Positions 21,387 to 29,216 are shown, counted from the stretch's first letter. The stretch is DNA of 33,411 bases from Chloroflexota bacterium (GCA_004145215.1 SEAL01000001.1:1-33411); one strand, 5' to 3'. Made by a program: numbers and translations. Notes: generated by a model not told the origin, from the sequence alone.

Positions 21387-22644
21387 GCAACAAGTCGATT
21401 GTCTTGTCAGTAAGTAAACGGTTGGCAATATCACGCTGCAATTCTGGCGTTGTGAAATCTTGTCCAGACTTTTTCCCAAATTGTTCTTGATACTCGTTAA
21501 TTTTTGCCGTCAGCTCTTCGTCAGTTGCCGTAACTTTTTCGACCTTTGACAGTTCGGCAAGTACCAATCCCGCTTTGACACGGTTTGTCGCAGCGTCACG
21601 AACTTCTGTATCTAGCCACTGCTCTTTCGTCAAGCTCTTGCTCTCTAGGTACATATCTAGGTTCATACCCTGATACATCAAGTTCTGCGTCATGTCCTGT
21701 TCGATACTGCGCATCTGATCGTTCACCAAAATCTCTGGCGTCGGAACAGTACTTGCGTCGATCAGACTCGTGACTAATTGATCTTTTTGCTTGTCGGTCG
21801 CTTCGCGCTCTTTTTGAGTTGTGATTTCACGCTTGATGTCAGCTTCTAATTCATCAACGCTCGTAAAAGGACCAGCTTTTGCTGCCAGCTCATCGTCTAA
21901 TTTTGGCAAGACAACTTCTTTGACCGTTTTAAGCGTCACCGCAAACACAACCTTTTGGCCAGCCAGTTCTTTGGCATGGTAATCAGCCGGGAACTCTAAA
22001 TCAATGTCGAATACGTCACCGACTTTATGTCCGATGATTGCTTCTTCGAATCCAGGAATGAACTGGTTTGATCCGATAGTCAACGTATAATCGTTAGCGG
22101 TACCACCGTCAAACGCTTCGCCATCTTTTTTACCAACAAAATCAATGATCACTTCATCATCCTGCTTTACAGCACGGGTAACGTCGTCGCGCGTCGCAAA
22201 ACCTTTTCGGATACGATCGATAATTTCATCAACGTCTTTTTTCGCTACTGCAACTTTTTCTTTTTTAACCGTCAGTTTCTTGTAATCACCCAATGTGACC
22301 GATGGAAGGATTTCTACTTCGGCAGTAAATTCTAGTTCCTTGCCAGGAACAAACTTCTTAACTTCAACTGCTGGTCGATCAAGTGCTTGAATGTCTTCGC
22401 TGACGAATGCTTCGGATACTGCCTTTGACAGTGCGTCATCAAGCGTCTGCTGGCCAAGTGCATTAGGGTCCACGTTTTTCGCAGCGACACTGGCAGGTAC
22501 TTTACCTTTACGGAATCCAGGTACCTTAATTGTCTTTGCTAATTTCGTCAACGCCACCTGTTCGGCGTCGTTTAGTTCTTTTTCACCAAGTGTGATGGTG
22601 AGCTCCACCTTTGTCTCTGATAAGTTTTTTACAGTCGTCTTCAT
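21367..22644 (-). CDS. tig: Trigger factor
   Basis: A 425-aa ribosome-bound chaperone for nascent chains. The N-terminal ribosome-binding domain has PGFRKGKVP at about 44-52. The FKBP-type prolyl isomerase domain follows (DEVIIDFVGKKDGEAFDGG, FIPGFEEAIIGHKVGD), and the C-terminal helical chaperone arms complete a normal length. A TGT-extended TATAGT lies 9 nt before the ATG, so the mRNA is predicted to be leaderless, which is unusual for so abundant a protein. It sits between hisS and the 49-aa gene and upstream of clpP, a conserved tig-clp neighbourhood in many bacteria. Confidence 0.95.
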   Translation of the reverse strand: MKTTVKNLSETKVELTITLGEKELNDAEQVALTKLAKTIKVPGFRKGKVPASVAAKNVDPNALGQQTLDDALSKAVSEAFVSEDIQALDRPAVEVKKFVPGKELEFTAEVEILPSVTLGDYKKLTVKKEKVAVAKKDVDEIIDRIRKGFATRDDVTRAVKQDDEVIIDFVGKKDGEAFDGGTANDYTLTIGSNQFIPGFEEAIIGHKVGDVFDIDLEFPADYHAKELAGQKVVFAVTLKTVKEVVLPKLDDELAAKAGPFTSVDELEADIKREITTQKEREATDKQKDQLVTSLIDASTVPTPEILVNDQMRSIEQDMTQNLMYQGMNLDMYLESKSLTKEQWLDTEVRDAATNRVKAGLVLAELSKVEKVTATDEELTAKINEYQEQFGKKSGQDFTTPELQRDIANRLLTDKTIDLLLELNSK

Positions 22645-22653
22645 ACTCGACCA

Positions 22654-22662
22654 ACTATAACA
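22654..22662 (-). promoter_or_regulatory. Leaderless promoter of tig
   Basis: TGT plus TATAGT (22659-22654), then 9 nt to the ATG at 22644; predicted leader 3 nt. Confidence 0.6.
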
Positions 22663-22665
22663 GAT

Positions 22666-22695
22666 ACGGACACCTGGTTCAAATCAGGTGTCCGT
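22666..22695. terminator. 11-bp hairpin between hisS and tig
   Basis: ACGGACACCTG pairs perfectly with CAGGTGTCCGT, loop of 8 nt. It follows the hisS stop codon on the minus strand, but the tail there is poor in U; the T-rich side faces the plus strand. It probably ends hisS and lies over the -35 region of tig. Confidence 0.6.
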
Positions 22696-22721
22696 TCATT
22701 TTTACGAATTAGCGACATTCA

Positions 22722-24062
22722 TTAGTCAAAAAATTCATCGAACTCATCACTTGAATTTTTACGGCGACGGTCTTTGACTTTACTGACGATTCGTTCAAAA
22801 CTGAGCGTCTCTTCACTGGTTGTTGCTGTGTCTTTGAATGAATATTGTTCACTCTCTAATTCTGATTCTCCAACGAACACAATAAACGGCACATTCTTTT
22901 TGATGACCGCTTTAATCTGTTTGTCGATTTTACGTCCGGTAATATCGACTTCGACATTTACACCTTCTGCACGTAGTCGCTTGGCTAACTGCTGGGCGCC
23001 CATGAATGTATTGTCGATCACCACAATACCAACCTCTGTCGTCGATGATAGCTCTGGTAGTAAATTGTGTGATTTCAAAAATAATTCGGTTGTTGTTAAT
23101 CCAGGCGCCATACCGACAGTTGCAATCGGTTCTGCGCCGAATAACCCGACCAAACCATCGTAACGTCCGCCACCGAATAGCGATCGATTGTTTTCTGGAT
23201 CGTTATCAAATACTTCAAACACCGTACCTGTGTAATAATCTAGTCCACGCATCAATGTGATATCAAATATCGCATTCTTTACGCCGGCTTGTTCTAATAG
23301 CGTAAATAGTGCCTGCACTTCGCGAACTGCCGTACTATCCAGTAACTGCTGCGGCAACTCTGCCATAGATTTTGCTGATATCAACTGAGCGATTCGCTTT
23401 AATCCTTCGGCCGCTGTTTCGTTGCCGAAAATTTCTATCGCTTGATCACGGAAGTCTTCGACAGGAATCTTTCCTTTTCGGTCAAACAATTTGACCATCA
23501 TCTGCGACTGAACCGCATCAAGCCCCAAGTAGTTCGTCATCATATAATTAATCAGGACACGATTATTAATGCGAATAACATACATGTCATCACGTGCGCC
23601 AAATGCTTTCATAACTTCGGACGCTAGGCTAATGATTTCGGCTTCTGCGCTAGCGCCTTCGACACCAAAGATGTCAGTGTTTAACTGCCAGAATTCTCTT
23701 TCACGGCCACGCTGTGGGCGCTCGTACCTCATAAAGTTAGCAATGCTATACAAACGCGCTGGGTAACCTAATTCTTGGCGGCGAGCGGCGACCATACGAC
23801 TAATCGATGGTGTCATTTCGGGACGGATCGCAACAGTACGGTCGCCTCGGTCCATGAACGTATATGTTTGTTCACCAGCTAGTTCCTGGCCGCTTTTTGC
23901 CGCGTATACTTCAAGTGGTTCGAGTATCGGGGCTCCGTACTCTTCATAGCCGTGCAGTTGGACGACTTTACGCCATGTGTTAAATATATAGTTTTGTATT
24001 CGTTTGTCAGCGGGATAATAATCTCGCGTGCCTTTATACGGTTGTGAGGAAAGTGTTGCCAT
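22722..24062 (-). CDS. hisS: Histidyl-tRNA synthetase
   Basis: A 446-aa class II synthetase. Motif 1 region GTRDYYPAD, motif 2 RYERPQRGREREFWQLNTD, the histidine-specific LMRGLDYYTGTVFEVF block and motif 3 GGGRYDGL are all present. The C-terminal anticodon-binding domain (VGIVVIDNTFMGAQQLAKRLR) ends in an unusual Lys/Arg plus Ser/Asp/Phe-rich tail (RRRKNSSDEFDEFFD). A weak TATGAT lies just upstream and AGGA may act as SD. About 75 nt further up are a terminator hairpin and a His-rich leader peptide with its own promoter, so expression is probably set by histidine-dependent attenuation. Confidence 0.96.
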   Translation of the reverse strand: MATLSSQPYKGTRDYYPADKRIQNYIFNTWRKVVQLHGYEEYGAPILEPLEVYAAKSGQELAGEQTYTFMDRGDRTVAIRPEMTPSISRMVAARRQELGYPARLYSIANFMRYERPQRGREREFWQLNTDIFGVEGASAEAEIISLASEVMKAFGARDDMYVIRINNRVLINYMMTNYLGLDAVQSQMMVKLFDRKGKIPVEDFRDQAIEIFGNETAAEGLKRIAQLISAKSMAELPQQLLDSTAVREVQALFTLLEQAGVKNAIFDITLMRGLDYYTGTVFEVFDNDPENNRSLFGGGRYDGLVGLFGAEPIATVGMAPGLTTTELFLKSHNLLPELSSTTEVGIVVIDNTFMGAQQLAKRLRAEGVNVEVDITGRKIDKQIKAVIKKNVPFIVFVGESELESEQYSFKDTATTSEETLSFERIVSKVKDRRRKNSSDEFDEFFD

Positions 24063-24134
24063 GCTGATGATATCCTATCATATTTTCGCTATATTTGCAA
24101 GCGTTATTGTAATGTGATGTAACTGGGAAATAAA

Positions 24135-24155
24135 TACGCCGAAGTGATCGGCGTA
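24135..24155 (-). terminator. Attenuator terminator in the hisS leader
   Basis: TACGCCGA and TCGGCGTA form an 8-bp stem with a 5-nt loop; the minus strand continues TTTATTT. It lies between the leader peptide stop codon (24181) and hisS (24062). GGAGTG (24174-24169) can pair with CACTTC (24146-24141), which overlaps the loop and 3' arm: a possible antiterminator. Confidence 0.7.
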
Positions 24156-24180
24156 GAAGCATAGTGCACACTCCCCCGAC

Positions 24181-24225
24181 CTACTCCGGCAATAGATGTC
24201 GATGGTGGCGAGCTGTGATGTTCAT
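24181..24225 (-). CDS. Histidine-rich leader peptide of hisS
   Basis: A 14-codon frame, MNITARHHRHLLPE, then TAG. Three His codons lie within four positions (CAC CAT CGA CAT). A TGG-extended TATAGT ends 6 nt before the ATG, so the first transcribed base should be the A of ATG. The stop codon is 26 nt ahead of an intrinsic terminator that precedes hisS. This is the arrangement of ribosome-mediated attenuation: with little charged tRNA-His the ribosome stalls at the His codons and the downstream hairpin choice changes. Two Arg codons are also present, so Arg sensing is a lesser alternative. Such a small frame could arise by chance; the context is what supports it. Confidence 0.6.
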   Translation of the reverse strand: MNITARHHRHLLPE

Positions 24226-24231
24226 GCTATT

Positions 24232-24240
24232 ACTATACCA
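24232..24240 (-). promoter_or_regulatory. Promoter of the hisS leader
   Basis: TGG plus TATAGT (24237-24232), 6 nt before the leader peptide ATG. It directly follows the terminator of the surface-protein gene. Confidence 0.6.
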
Positions 24241-24246
24241 CAGCAA

Positions 24247-24275
24247 AACGCCACCTCGATTAGCGAGGTGGCGTT
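24247..24275 (-). terminator. Terminator of the LPKTG surface-protein gene
   Basis: A perfect 12-bp stem, AACGCCACCTCG with CGAGGTGGCGTT, 5-nt loop, running into TTTT on the minus strand, 18 nt after the stop codon. Confidence 0.88.
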
Positions 24276-24292
24276 ACGACAGTAGTTAATGA

Positions 24293-25606
24293 CTATCGAT
24301 TCAGTAATGCTGACAAAAGGTCTTTTCGTGATGCAGCGTAGAATGATACTGCAACGATCACGCTGGCGATGCCCAGTCCACCGAGTACCATTTGGCCTGG
24401 TCCTGTTTTTGGCAGTTCTACGACTGCGGGAGTAACAGGTTTTTGGCAATCAGGACTATCTTTTGGCAGTGTCGAATCATGCTCACATGGCTGAATAGCG
24501 GCAGTACACTTTACATCCTTGACGATGCCGTCAATATTGAATCGTAACGTAGCAGTAATTGTGTAGTTTCCTGCTTGTGCGTATTGGTGACTAGCAGTTG
24601 TTCCGGAAATTTGCTCTGACTGTCCATCTCCATAATCCATTGTCGCACCGTTGTATGTGGCGTTCGTTTCAGTTTTTCGGATAGTGAAATCGTATTTGTT
24701 CGAACCTTTGCTGATAACGTCGAGCGCAGTACATGCAACTTCGCCAGGCTTTTTGATTTCGAATGATTTGACACAGTTTCCACCAGTTGCATCAACGGTC
24801 TTGCCGTCGACATTAATCTTTGCCGTAACGCGAACGGTCGTTGAACCGGTTCTGTTAGCATAGTTGTGCTCTAATGAAGTTGCAGTTGTATTTTCGTTCG
24901 TACCATCACCGAAATCAACTGTATAACTTGCGACCGTCGCTCCGCCAGTTGCGGATGCACTGTAGGTAAGTTTCTTTTGAGTATTTGAAATGTGTTCAAT
25001 CGTGAGATTAGTACATGAATACTTTGGTGTTTCTTTTGGTGGCTGAGGTGGAGTTGGAGGAGTTGGCGGTACTGGTGTTGCATAGATTGGATTACCGCAG
25101 GCATTGATAACAGCGTATTTGAAGTTACCCTGCGCATCGAGCGCAACCATCGTTGGGAGACCATCTGTTTTGAATGCAGCGCTGTTCGGCGTTTCATAGT
25201 ATGTTTTTCCACCTATGCTGATAGGACGGCTACCAGGAATTGGCTGACGACCAATGCTTTTTGCATTTGTCGCAACTACTTTGCCATTGACGCGGACTGT
25301 ACCGTCTTTGAAAGACTGTCCCTGAACAACCTGTAAGTCACGTGGAATCCAGTAGTGGCCATAGATTGCTGGCAGATCGCCGGGCGCGTTCGCGTTGAAT
25401 TTTGTTCGGAATTCGTTTGCATCCGCAGCACCACAATTCATGATTGCATTCGCATCGCAATCACGAACCAACGCTTGTGCTCGGTCCTGAGACGCAGCGC
25501 CCAGGATACCAAAAACACCTAGCCCCAAAGTAAAAATACTCGCGACAATTAACGTGTTACTTTTTACAAAACGAAAGTGATTCGCTATACCTTTAAAACT
25601 TCTCAT
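24293..25606 (-). CDS. Cell-surface protein with PKD-like domains and LPKTG sorting signal
   Basis: A 437-aa exported protein. The N-terminus is basic, then hydrophobic (TLIVASIFTLGLGVFGILGA), a signal peptide or anchor. A unique domain of about 140 residues follows, then a proline linker (PVPPTPPTPPQPPKETP) and two immunoglobulin-like PKD-type repeats, marked by YTVDFGDGT and TMDYGDGQS, each with a paired cysteine at its ends. The C-terminus is a sortase signal: LPKTG, a hydrophobic span and a basic tail (ASRKDLLSALLNR). The start at 25606 is chosen over 25627 because GGAG lies 5 nt upstream. It is probably an adhesin or host-contact protein; no sortase gene is in the window. A TGA-extended TATAAA upstream is the likely promoter. 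Confidence 0.88.
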   Translation of the reverse strand: MRSFKGIANHFRFVKSNTLIVASIFTLGLGVFGILGAASQDRAQALVRDCDANAIMNCGAADANEFRTKFNANAPGDLPAIYGHYWIPRDLQVVQGQSFKDGTVRVNGKVVATNAKSIGRQPIPGSRPISIGGKTYYETPNSAAFKTDGLPTMVALDAQGNFKYAVINACGNPIYATPVPPTPPTPPQPPKETPKYSCTNLTIEHISNTQKKLTYSASATGGATVASYTVDFGDGTNENTTATSLEHNYANRTGSTTVRVTAKINVDGKTVDATGGNCVKSFEIKKPGEVACTALDVISKGSNKYDFTIRKTETNATYNGATMDYGDGQSEQISGTTASHQYAQAGNYTITATLRFNIDGIVKDVKCTAAIQPCEHDSTLPKDSPDCQKPVTPAVVELPKTGPGQMVLGGLGIASVIVAVSFYAASRKDLLSALLNR

Positions 25607-25696
25607 CGTATCTCCACATTCTCCCACACAACTTTTATATCAATTTTGGCACATATTTGCCGATACGTCAATGATTTTCTGAGAGAACGCTTGCAG

Positions 25697-26308
25697 CTAC
25701 AGCTGTTTATCAATGACGTGGTGACGCGTCCATGCATACATTGCAATTCCAGAGGCAACACCGACATTTACTGATCGAGTACTACCGAATTGTTCAATCG
25801 CAATCATAGCGCCGCTGGCATCGATCATTTCATGACTCAGTCCGGGACCTTCACCGCCGAACACAAGAACGCTGTTTTTTGGCAGATCAGTTTCAGCCAG
25901 GTTTGTACTGCCCGGCTGATTGTCGATAGCAATAATAGTCCGATCCGATACAGATACAACAAAATCATCGACCGTCGCGTGATGAATTACGTGCATGTAA
26001 CGATCTGTTACCATCGCACCGCGTCGATTCCAATGACGTTTACCGATGACGTGCACGACACTTGCGTTGAATGCATTAGCATTGCGGACAATCGTTCCTA
26101 TATTCATATCGTGCTGCCAATTTTCTATGGCAACATGCAGTCCCGAGCGAGTTCGATCAAGATCATCAATAATTGCTTGCACTGTCCAATATCGATATTC
26201 GTCTGCAACATTACGCCGATCACCCTCCTGTAATAACGCGGGGTCGTATTGATCGCCAGTTGGCCATGGCCGGGAATGTGGTCCGACGCCTATTTGTAGT
26301 TCAGTCAT
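25697..26308 (-). CDS. SpoU/TrmH-family RNA 2'-O-methyltransferase
   Basis: A 203-aa trefoil-knot (SPOUT) methyltransferase that transfers methyl from SAM to a ribose 2'-OH in tRNA or rRNA. Motif 1 is NIGTIVRNANAF with the catalytic Arg, motif 2 LVFGGEGPGLS and motif 3 SVNVGVASGIAMY. It lacks the N-terminal substrate domain of larger family members, as in TrmL/TrmH-type proteins, so the substrate is open. The start at 26308, not 26317, is chosen because the TATAAT box overlaps the upstream ATG and ends 7 nt before this one, giving a leaderless mRNA. Divergent from the M13 peptidase. Confidence 0.9.
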   Translation of the reverse strand: MTELQIGVGPHSRPWPTGDQYDPALLQEGDRRNVADEYRYWTVQAIIDDLDRTRSGLHVAIENWQHDMNIGTIVRNANAFNASVVHVIGKRHWNRRGAMVTDRYMHVIHHATVDDFVVSVSDRTIIAIDNQPGSTNLAETDLPKNSVLVFGGEGPGLSHEMIDASGAMIAIEQFGSTRSVNVGVASGIAMYAWTRHHVIDKQL

Positions 26309-26315
26309 GTTGATC

Positions 26316-26346
26316 ATTATACAGGCGCTGAACAGGCTGATATACT
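26316..26346. promoter_or_regulatory. Back-to-back leaderless promoters of spoU and the M13 peptidase
   Basis: Minus strand: TATAAT (26321-26316), 7 nt to the ATG at 26308. Plus strand: TGA-extended TATACT (26341-26346), 8 nt to the ATG at 26355. Both mRNAs should start within 3 nt of the start codon. Their -35 regions overlap within about 20 bp, so polymerases may compete. Confidence 0.65.
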
Positions 26347-26354
26347 AAATAGAT

Positions 26355-28145
26355 ATGAGTAATGATACACCTACGCAGCAATACAACCCGCCTAACGGTG
26401 TCACCCTAGACACAAACATACGTCCACAGGATGACTTTTTCCAGTTCGTAAACAAATCTTGGCTGGATGCGCATCCAATCCCCGACAGTGAAACACGCTG
26501 GGGTACGTTCAATGTTCTTCGTGAAAACTCATGGAACTCAATGAAAGCTATTTACGAAGAATTACAGAAAAAAGACGTCGCAGGTGGCTCTATTCAGCAA
26601 ATTGCAAAAGATTTTTATTATACCGGCACACATTACGACGAATTCGAAGCGCAACATATCTCTATTATTACGGAGTATCTAGATCAAATCGAGATGATTC
26701 ATGACGCGTCTAGCCTCAGTAGAATGATCGGTCAACTGCATGCTGCGGACATCGATTGCTTTTGGCAAACGTATGTTGATTCAGATCACGATGACAGCAC
26801 CAAGCACATCTTGTATTTCCTGGCGCAAATTTCACGACCGTCCGCCGACCTGCGTGATGTCGAAAAGAACTACAACAAAACAACTTATGCTGCGTTGATT
26901 TCGGACTATAACAATATAGATTGGCCAGAATACGCCAAAGCACTAGGCTGGACTGCAGACGACAAAATATCCGTTCGGCAGCCCGAATTTTTGGCACACG
27001 TCAATGGACTGTTTGTTGATGATCAGTTATCGGTTATCAAACAATATTTAAAATGGATGTTGCTAACACAGTGCCTCAGCAAAATCAGCCCGCAGTTTAG
27101 TCAGATTCATTTTGACTTCCATGGTCGAGTGCTCAGCGGTACGACAGAAATGATGCCACTCTGGAAGCGAGTTGTGCTAGCGGCTGAATATACGATCGGT
27201 GACGGCACTGGGCAATTATATGCAGAAAAGCATTTTCCCGAATCATCAAAAGAAAAGGTGCTCAAACTCGTTACCGACGTTCAGTCTTCATTTGATACAC
27301 GCATCGACTCACTCGACTGGATGAGCGATGATACAAAATCATACGCCAAACAAAAGCTAGCAAACATGAAGGTGCTGATCGGCTACCCTGACAAATGGCG
27401 CGACTTTTCAAATCTGCACGTAACCCGAGATTCATACCTAGGTAATATTCTATCTGCACAAAAGCATGAAGTGGCGTATTGGATGGGACGATTGCATCAA
27501 CCAATATCTCGTGACGATTGGTATATGACACCGCAGACGGTGAACGCGTATCACGACCCGAATCGGCTGGTCATCTGCTTCCCTGCTGGTATCCTGCAGG
27601 CACCTTTTTTTGATCCTAATGCATCATACGCTTCAAATATGGGTGGTATTGGTACTGTCATCGGCCATGAACTAACCCACGGGTTTGATGATCAAGGCTG
27701 CCAATTCGACGCGGAAGGCAATGTGCGTACATGGCAGAGTGACGAAGAGCGAGCTGCGTTTGACAAAAAAGCTCAGCTAATTGTCGATCAGGCGGATGCG
27801 TTTGAAGTGCTACCAGATTTGTATCTGCGCGGAAAATTAGTACTCGGCGAAAGTATTGCCGACTTGGGCGGCATCGAAATCGCGCTCCACTCATTAAAGA
27901 ACCAGACACCGGCAGCGGATTTACCGTCAGCTATTTCGGAGTTTTTGATCAATTACGCATTCACTGAATGTAGCAATGTACGACCTGAAAAAACACGTGA
28001 ATATACGCTATCCGATCCGCATCCAGCATCAGAATTCCGCGTAAACGGCATCCTGCAGCATGTCGACGATTTTTATAGTAGTTTTGACATTACAACTGGC
28101 GACAAGTTATATACCGCACCATCTGAACGCGCTCGAATTTGGTAA
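26355..28145 (+). CDS. M13-family (neprilysin/PepO) zinc metallopeptidase
   Basis: A 596-aa oligopeptidase. The zinc site is complete: HELTH in GHELTHGFDDQG, the third ligand Glu in GESIADLGG and the substrate-binding NAYHDP and FRVNG blocks. The C-terminal signature KLYTAPSERARIW closes the family domain. The large N-terminal helical domain begins with DDFFQFVNKSWLDAHPIPDSETRWG, as in bacterial PepO. There is no signal peptide, so it should act on peptides in the cytoplasm, perhaps peptides taken up from a host by an amino-acid auxotroph (inference). A leaderless promoter ends 8 nt before the ATG. It is somewhat shorter than the usual 630-680 aa without a missing motif. Confidence 0.93.
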   Translation: MSNDTPTQQYNPPNGVTLDTNIRPQDDFFQFVNKSWLDAHPIPDSETRWGTFNVLRENSWNSMKAIYEELQKKDVAGGSIQQIAKDFYYTGTHYDEFEAQHISIITEYLDQIEMIHDASSLSRMIGQLHAADIDCFWQTYVDSDHDDSTKHILYFLAQISRPSADLRDVEKNYNKTTYAALISDYNNIDWPEYAKALGWTADDKISVRQPEFLAHVNGLFVDDQLSVIKQYLKWMLLTQCLSKISPQFSQIHFDFHGRVLSGTTEMMPLWKRVVLAAEYTIGDGTGQLYAEKHFPESSKEKVLKLVTDVQSSFDTRIDSLDWMSDDTKSYAKQKLANMKVLIGYPDKWRDFSNLHVTRDSYLGNILSAQKHEVAYWMGRLHQPISRDDWYMTPQTVNAYHDPNRLVICFPAGILQAPFFDPNASYASNMGGIGTVIGHELTHGFDDQGCQFDAEGNVRTWQSDEERAAFDKKAQLIVDQADAFEVLPDLYLRGKLVLGESIADLGGIEIALHSLKNQTPAADLPSAISEFLINYAFTECSNVRPEKTREYTLSDPHPASEFRVNGILQHVDDFYSSFDITTGDKLYTAPSERARIW

Positions 28146-28154
28146 TTCACCTCA

Positions 28155-28183
28155 TAGACGAGAATTCACAGTAGTGGTACACT
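28155..28183 (+). promoter_or_regulatory. Promoter of the 28211 gene
   Basis: TAGACG (28155-28160), a 17-nt spacer ending in TGG, then TACACT (28178-28183). The leader is about 20 nt with AGGAGGAG. Confidence 0.6.
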
Positions 28184-28210
28184 TTAGACATCACTTAACA
28201 GGAGGAGTCT

Positions 28211-28867
28211 ATGGCTTCCAAACAACCAGCACCGCCGCCATTCGTCGAAGTAAGTAAACGATACATAAACAATCCGTTTTTTATTGCGACCAACGGCATG
28301 CAGTTATTGTTCAAACATGCAAAAAACGTTGCGATCTTGCTGCTGTTGCTATCAATCGCAGGCGCCATTGGTCAGTCAGAATTCTCGCGCTACACAAACG
28401 ACGCCAGTAACTCATCGGCTATCGAGAACTATTTCACTTCACTTGAACCGTCACAGCTAGTCACCTTAGTGGTATCTTCTGTCTTGATTAGCATGGCAAT
28501 ACTCGTCGTTTCGATCATGGTCAGTGGCATCAATGGATATGTAGCTGCCAGGGCTAGCAAAGGCCAGTCGACAAGCTTGAATGAGGCATTTAATGCTGTG
28601 CTCGCTCGATTCGGCAGTTACACATGGGTGTACATACTAATGAACGTAAAGATTTTTTTGTGGACACTACTGTTCATCATACCAAACGCTAGCGTTCTAG
28701 CGTCACTATACGGTCAATATACAGATATCAACCGGACTGGCGCTAAAAAGCCAAAGGCACATTGGCTTTCATGGATTGTGCTTGTATTGCCGTTCGTTTT
28801 ATTCCTTGCCGCTATATTACTCCTCATCGCAGCGTATGCTGTATTGAGCACGGGTGGCTTTAGCTAA
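28211..28867 (+). CDS. Multi-span membrane protein, unknown
   Basis: A 218-aa integral membrane protein. After a proline-rich cytoplasmic start (KQPAPPPFVEVSKRY), spans lie at about residues 42-56, 84-105, 145-158 and 190-213. The final basic loop (GAKKPKAHWLSW) precedes the last span. The order of segments recalls DUF975-like proteins, but the sequence jumps from LLFIIP to NASVLASLYGQY where a longer helical stretch might be expected, so an in-frame internal loss is possible; this is a weak impression from memory. A strong AGGAGG SD fixes the start. It is transcribed alone and ends in a bidirectional terminator. Confidence 0.65.
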   Translation: MASKQPAPPPFVEVSKRYINNPFFIATNGMQLLFKHAKNVAILLLLLSIAGAIGQSEFSRYTNDASNSSAIENYFTSLEPSQLVTLVVSSVLISMAILVVSIMVSGINGYVAARASKGQSTSLNEAFNAVLARFGSYTWVYILMNVKIFLWTLLFIIPNASVLASLYGQYTDINRTGAKKPKAHWLSWIVLVLPFVLFLAAILLLIAAYAVLSTGGFS

Positions 28868-28910
28868 GCCTTGTCGCGGCACTCCCTCGAAAAAGACATT
28901 GCAGCAGCAA

Positions 28911-28942
28911 AATAAAACGACCTCATAAGAAGTCGTTTTATT
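28911..28942. terminator. Bidirectional terminator between the 28211 gene and tRNA-Leu
   Basis: AATAAAACGAC (28911-28921) and GTCGTTTTATT (28932-28942) form an 11-bp stem with a 10-nt loop and T-rich arms on both strands. It serves the membrane gene (plus) and tRNA-Leu(CAG) (minus). Confidence 0.85.
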
Positions 28943-28943
28943 T

Positions 28944-29030
28944 TGGTACAGATGAGAGGACTTGAACCTCCACGCCCCGAGGGGCACTAGCACCTGAAGC
29001 TAGCGCGTCTACCAATTCCGCCACATCTGC
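28944..29030 (-). tRNA. tRNA-Leu (anticodon CAG)
   Basis: A long class II tRNA of 87 nt with encoded CCA. The acceptor stem is GCAGATG with CATCTGT (one G-U), the anticodon stem CTAGC/GCTAG-type with loop TTCAGGT (anticodon CAG), a long variable arm (GCCCC/GGGGC) and a T-loop GTTCAAGTC. It reads leucine codon CUG. Its 5' portion is duplicated twice in the precursor directly upstream. Confidence 0.96.
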
Positions 29031-29150
29031 GTGCTGTTCGCTTTACGCTGAGCGCGTCTACGGTTGATTATCCGAAGCCGCCACATCTGCGTGCTGTTCG
29101 CTTTACGCTGAGCGCGTCTACGGTTGATTATCCGAAGCCGCCACATCTAG
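29031..29150 (-). repeat. Tandem 60-bp repeat (2 copies) made of tRNA-Leu 5' pieces
   Basis: 29031-29090 and 29091-29150 are identical except for the last two bases. Read on the minus strand, each unit starts with the first 13 nt of the adjacent tRNA (GCAGATGTGGCGG), continues with 16 unrelated nt, then repeats another 11 nt of the tRNA D-arm region (GTAGACGCGCT), then 20 further nt. Both copies are in the predicted primary transcript, upstream of the tRNA. They cannot form a full tRNA. Confidence 0.9.
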
Positions 29151-29186
29151 CGCGTGCACTGCGATTGTAAACACTGCGCTTAGATG

Positions 29187-29215
29187 AGTATACAAACCTA
29201 CGAGCTATTTTTCAA
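29187..29215 (-). promoter_or_regulatory. Promoter of the tRNA-Leu(CAG) precursor
   Basis: TTGAAA (29215-29210), a 17-nt spacer, TATACT (29192-29187). The start near 29180 lies upstream of both 60-bp repeats, giving a 5' leader of about 150 nt. Confidence 0.7.
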
Positions 29216-29216
29216 G

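Noticed and set aside
29031-29150. Repeats considered as a CRISPR array
   Set aside because: Only two head-to-tail units of 60 bp without variable spacers, and their content comes from the neighbouring tRNA. No other regularly spaced repeats or cas genes are seen in the window.
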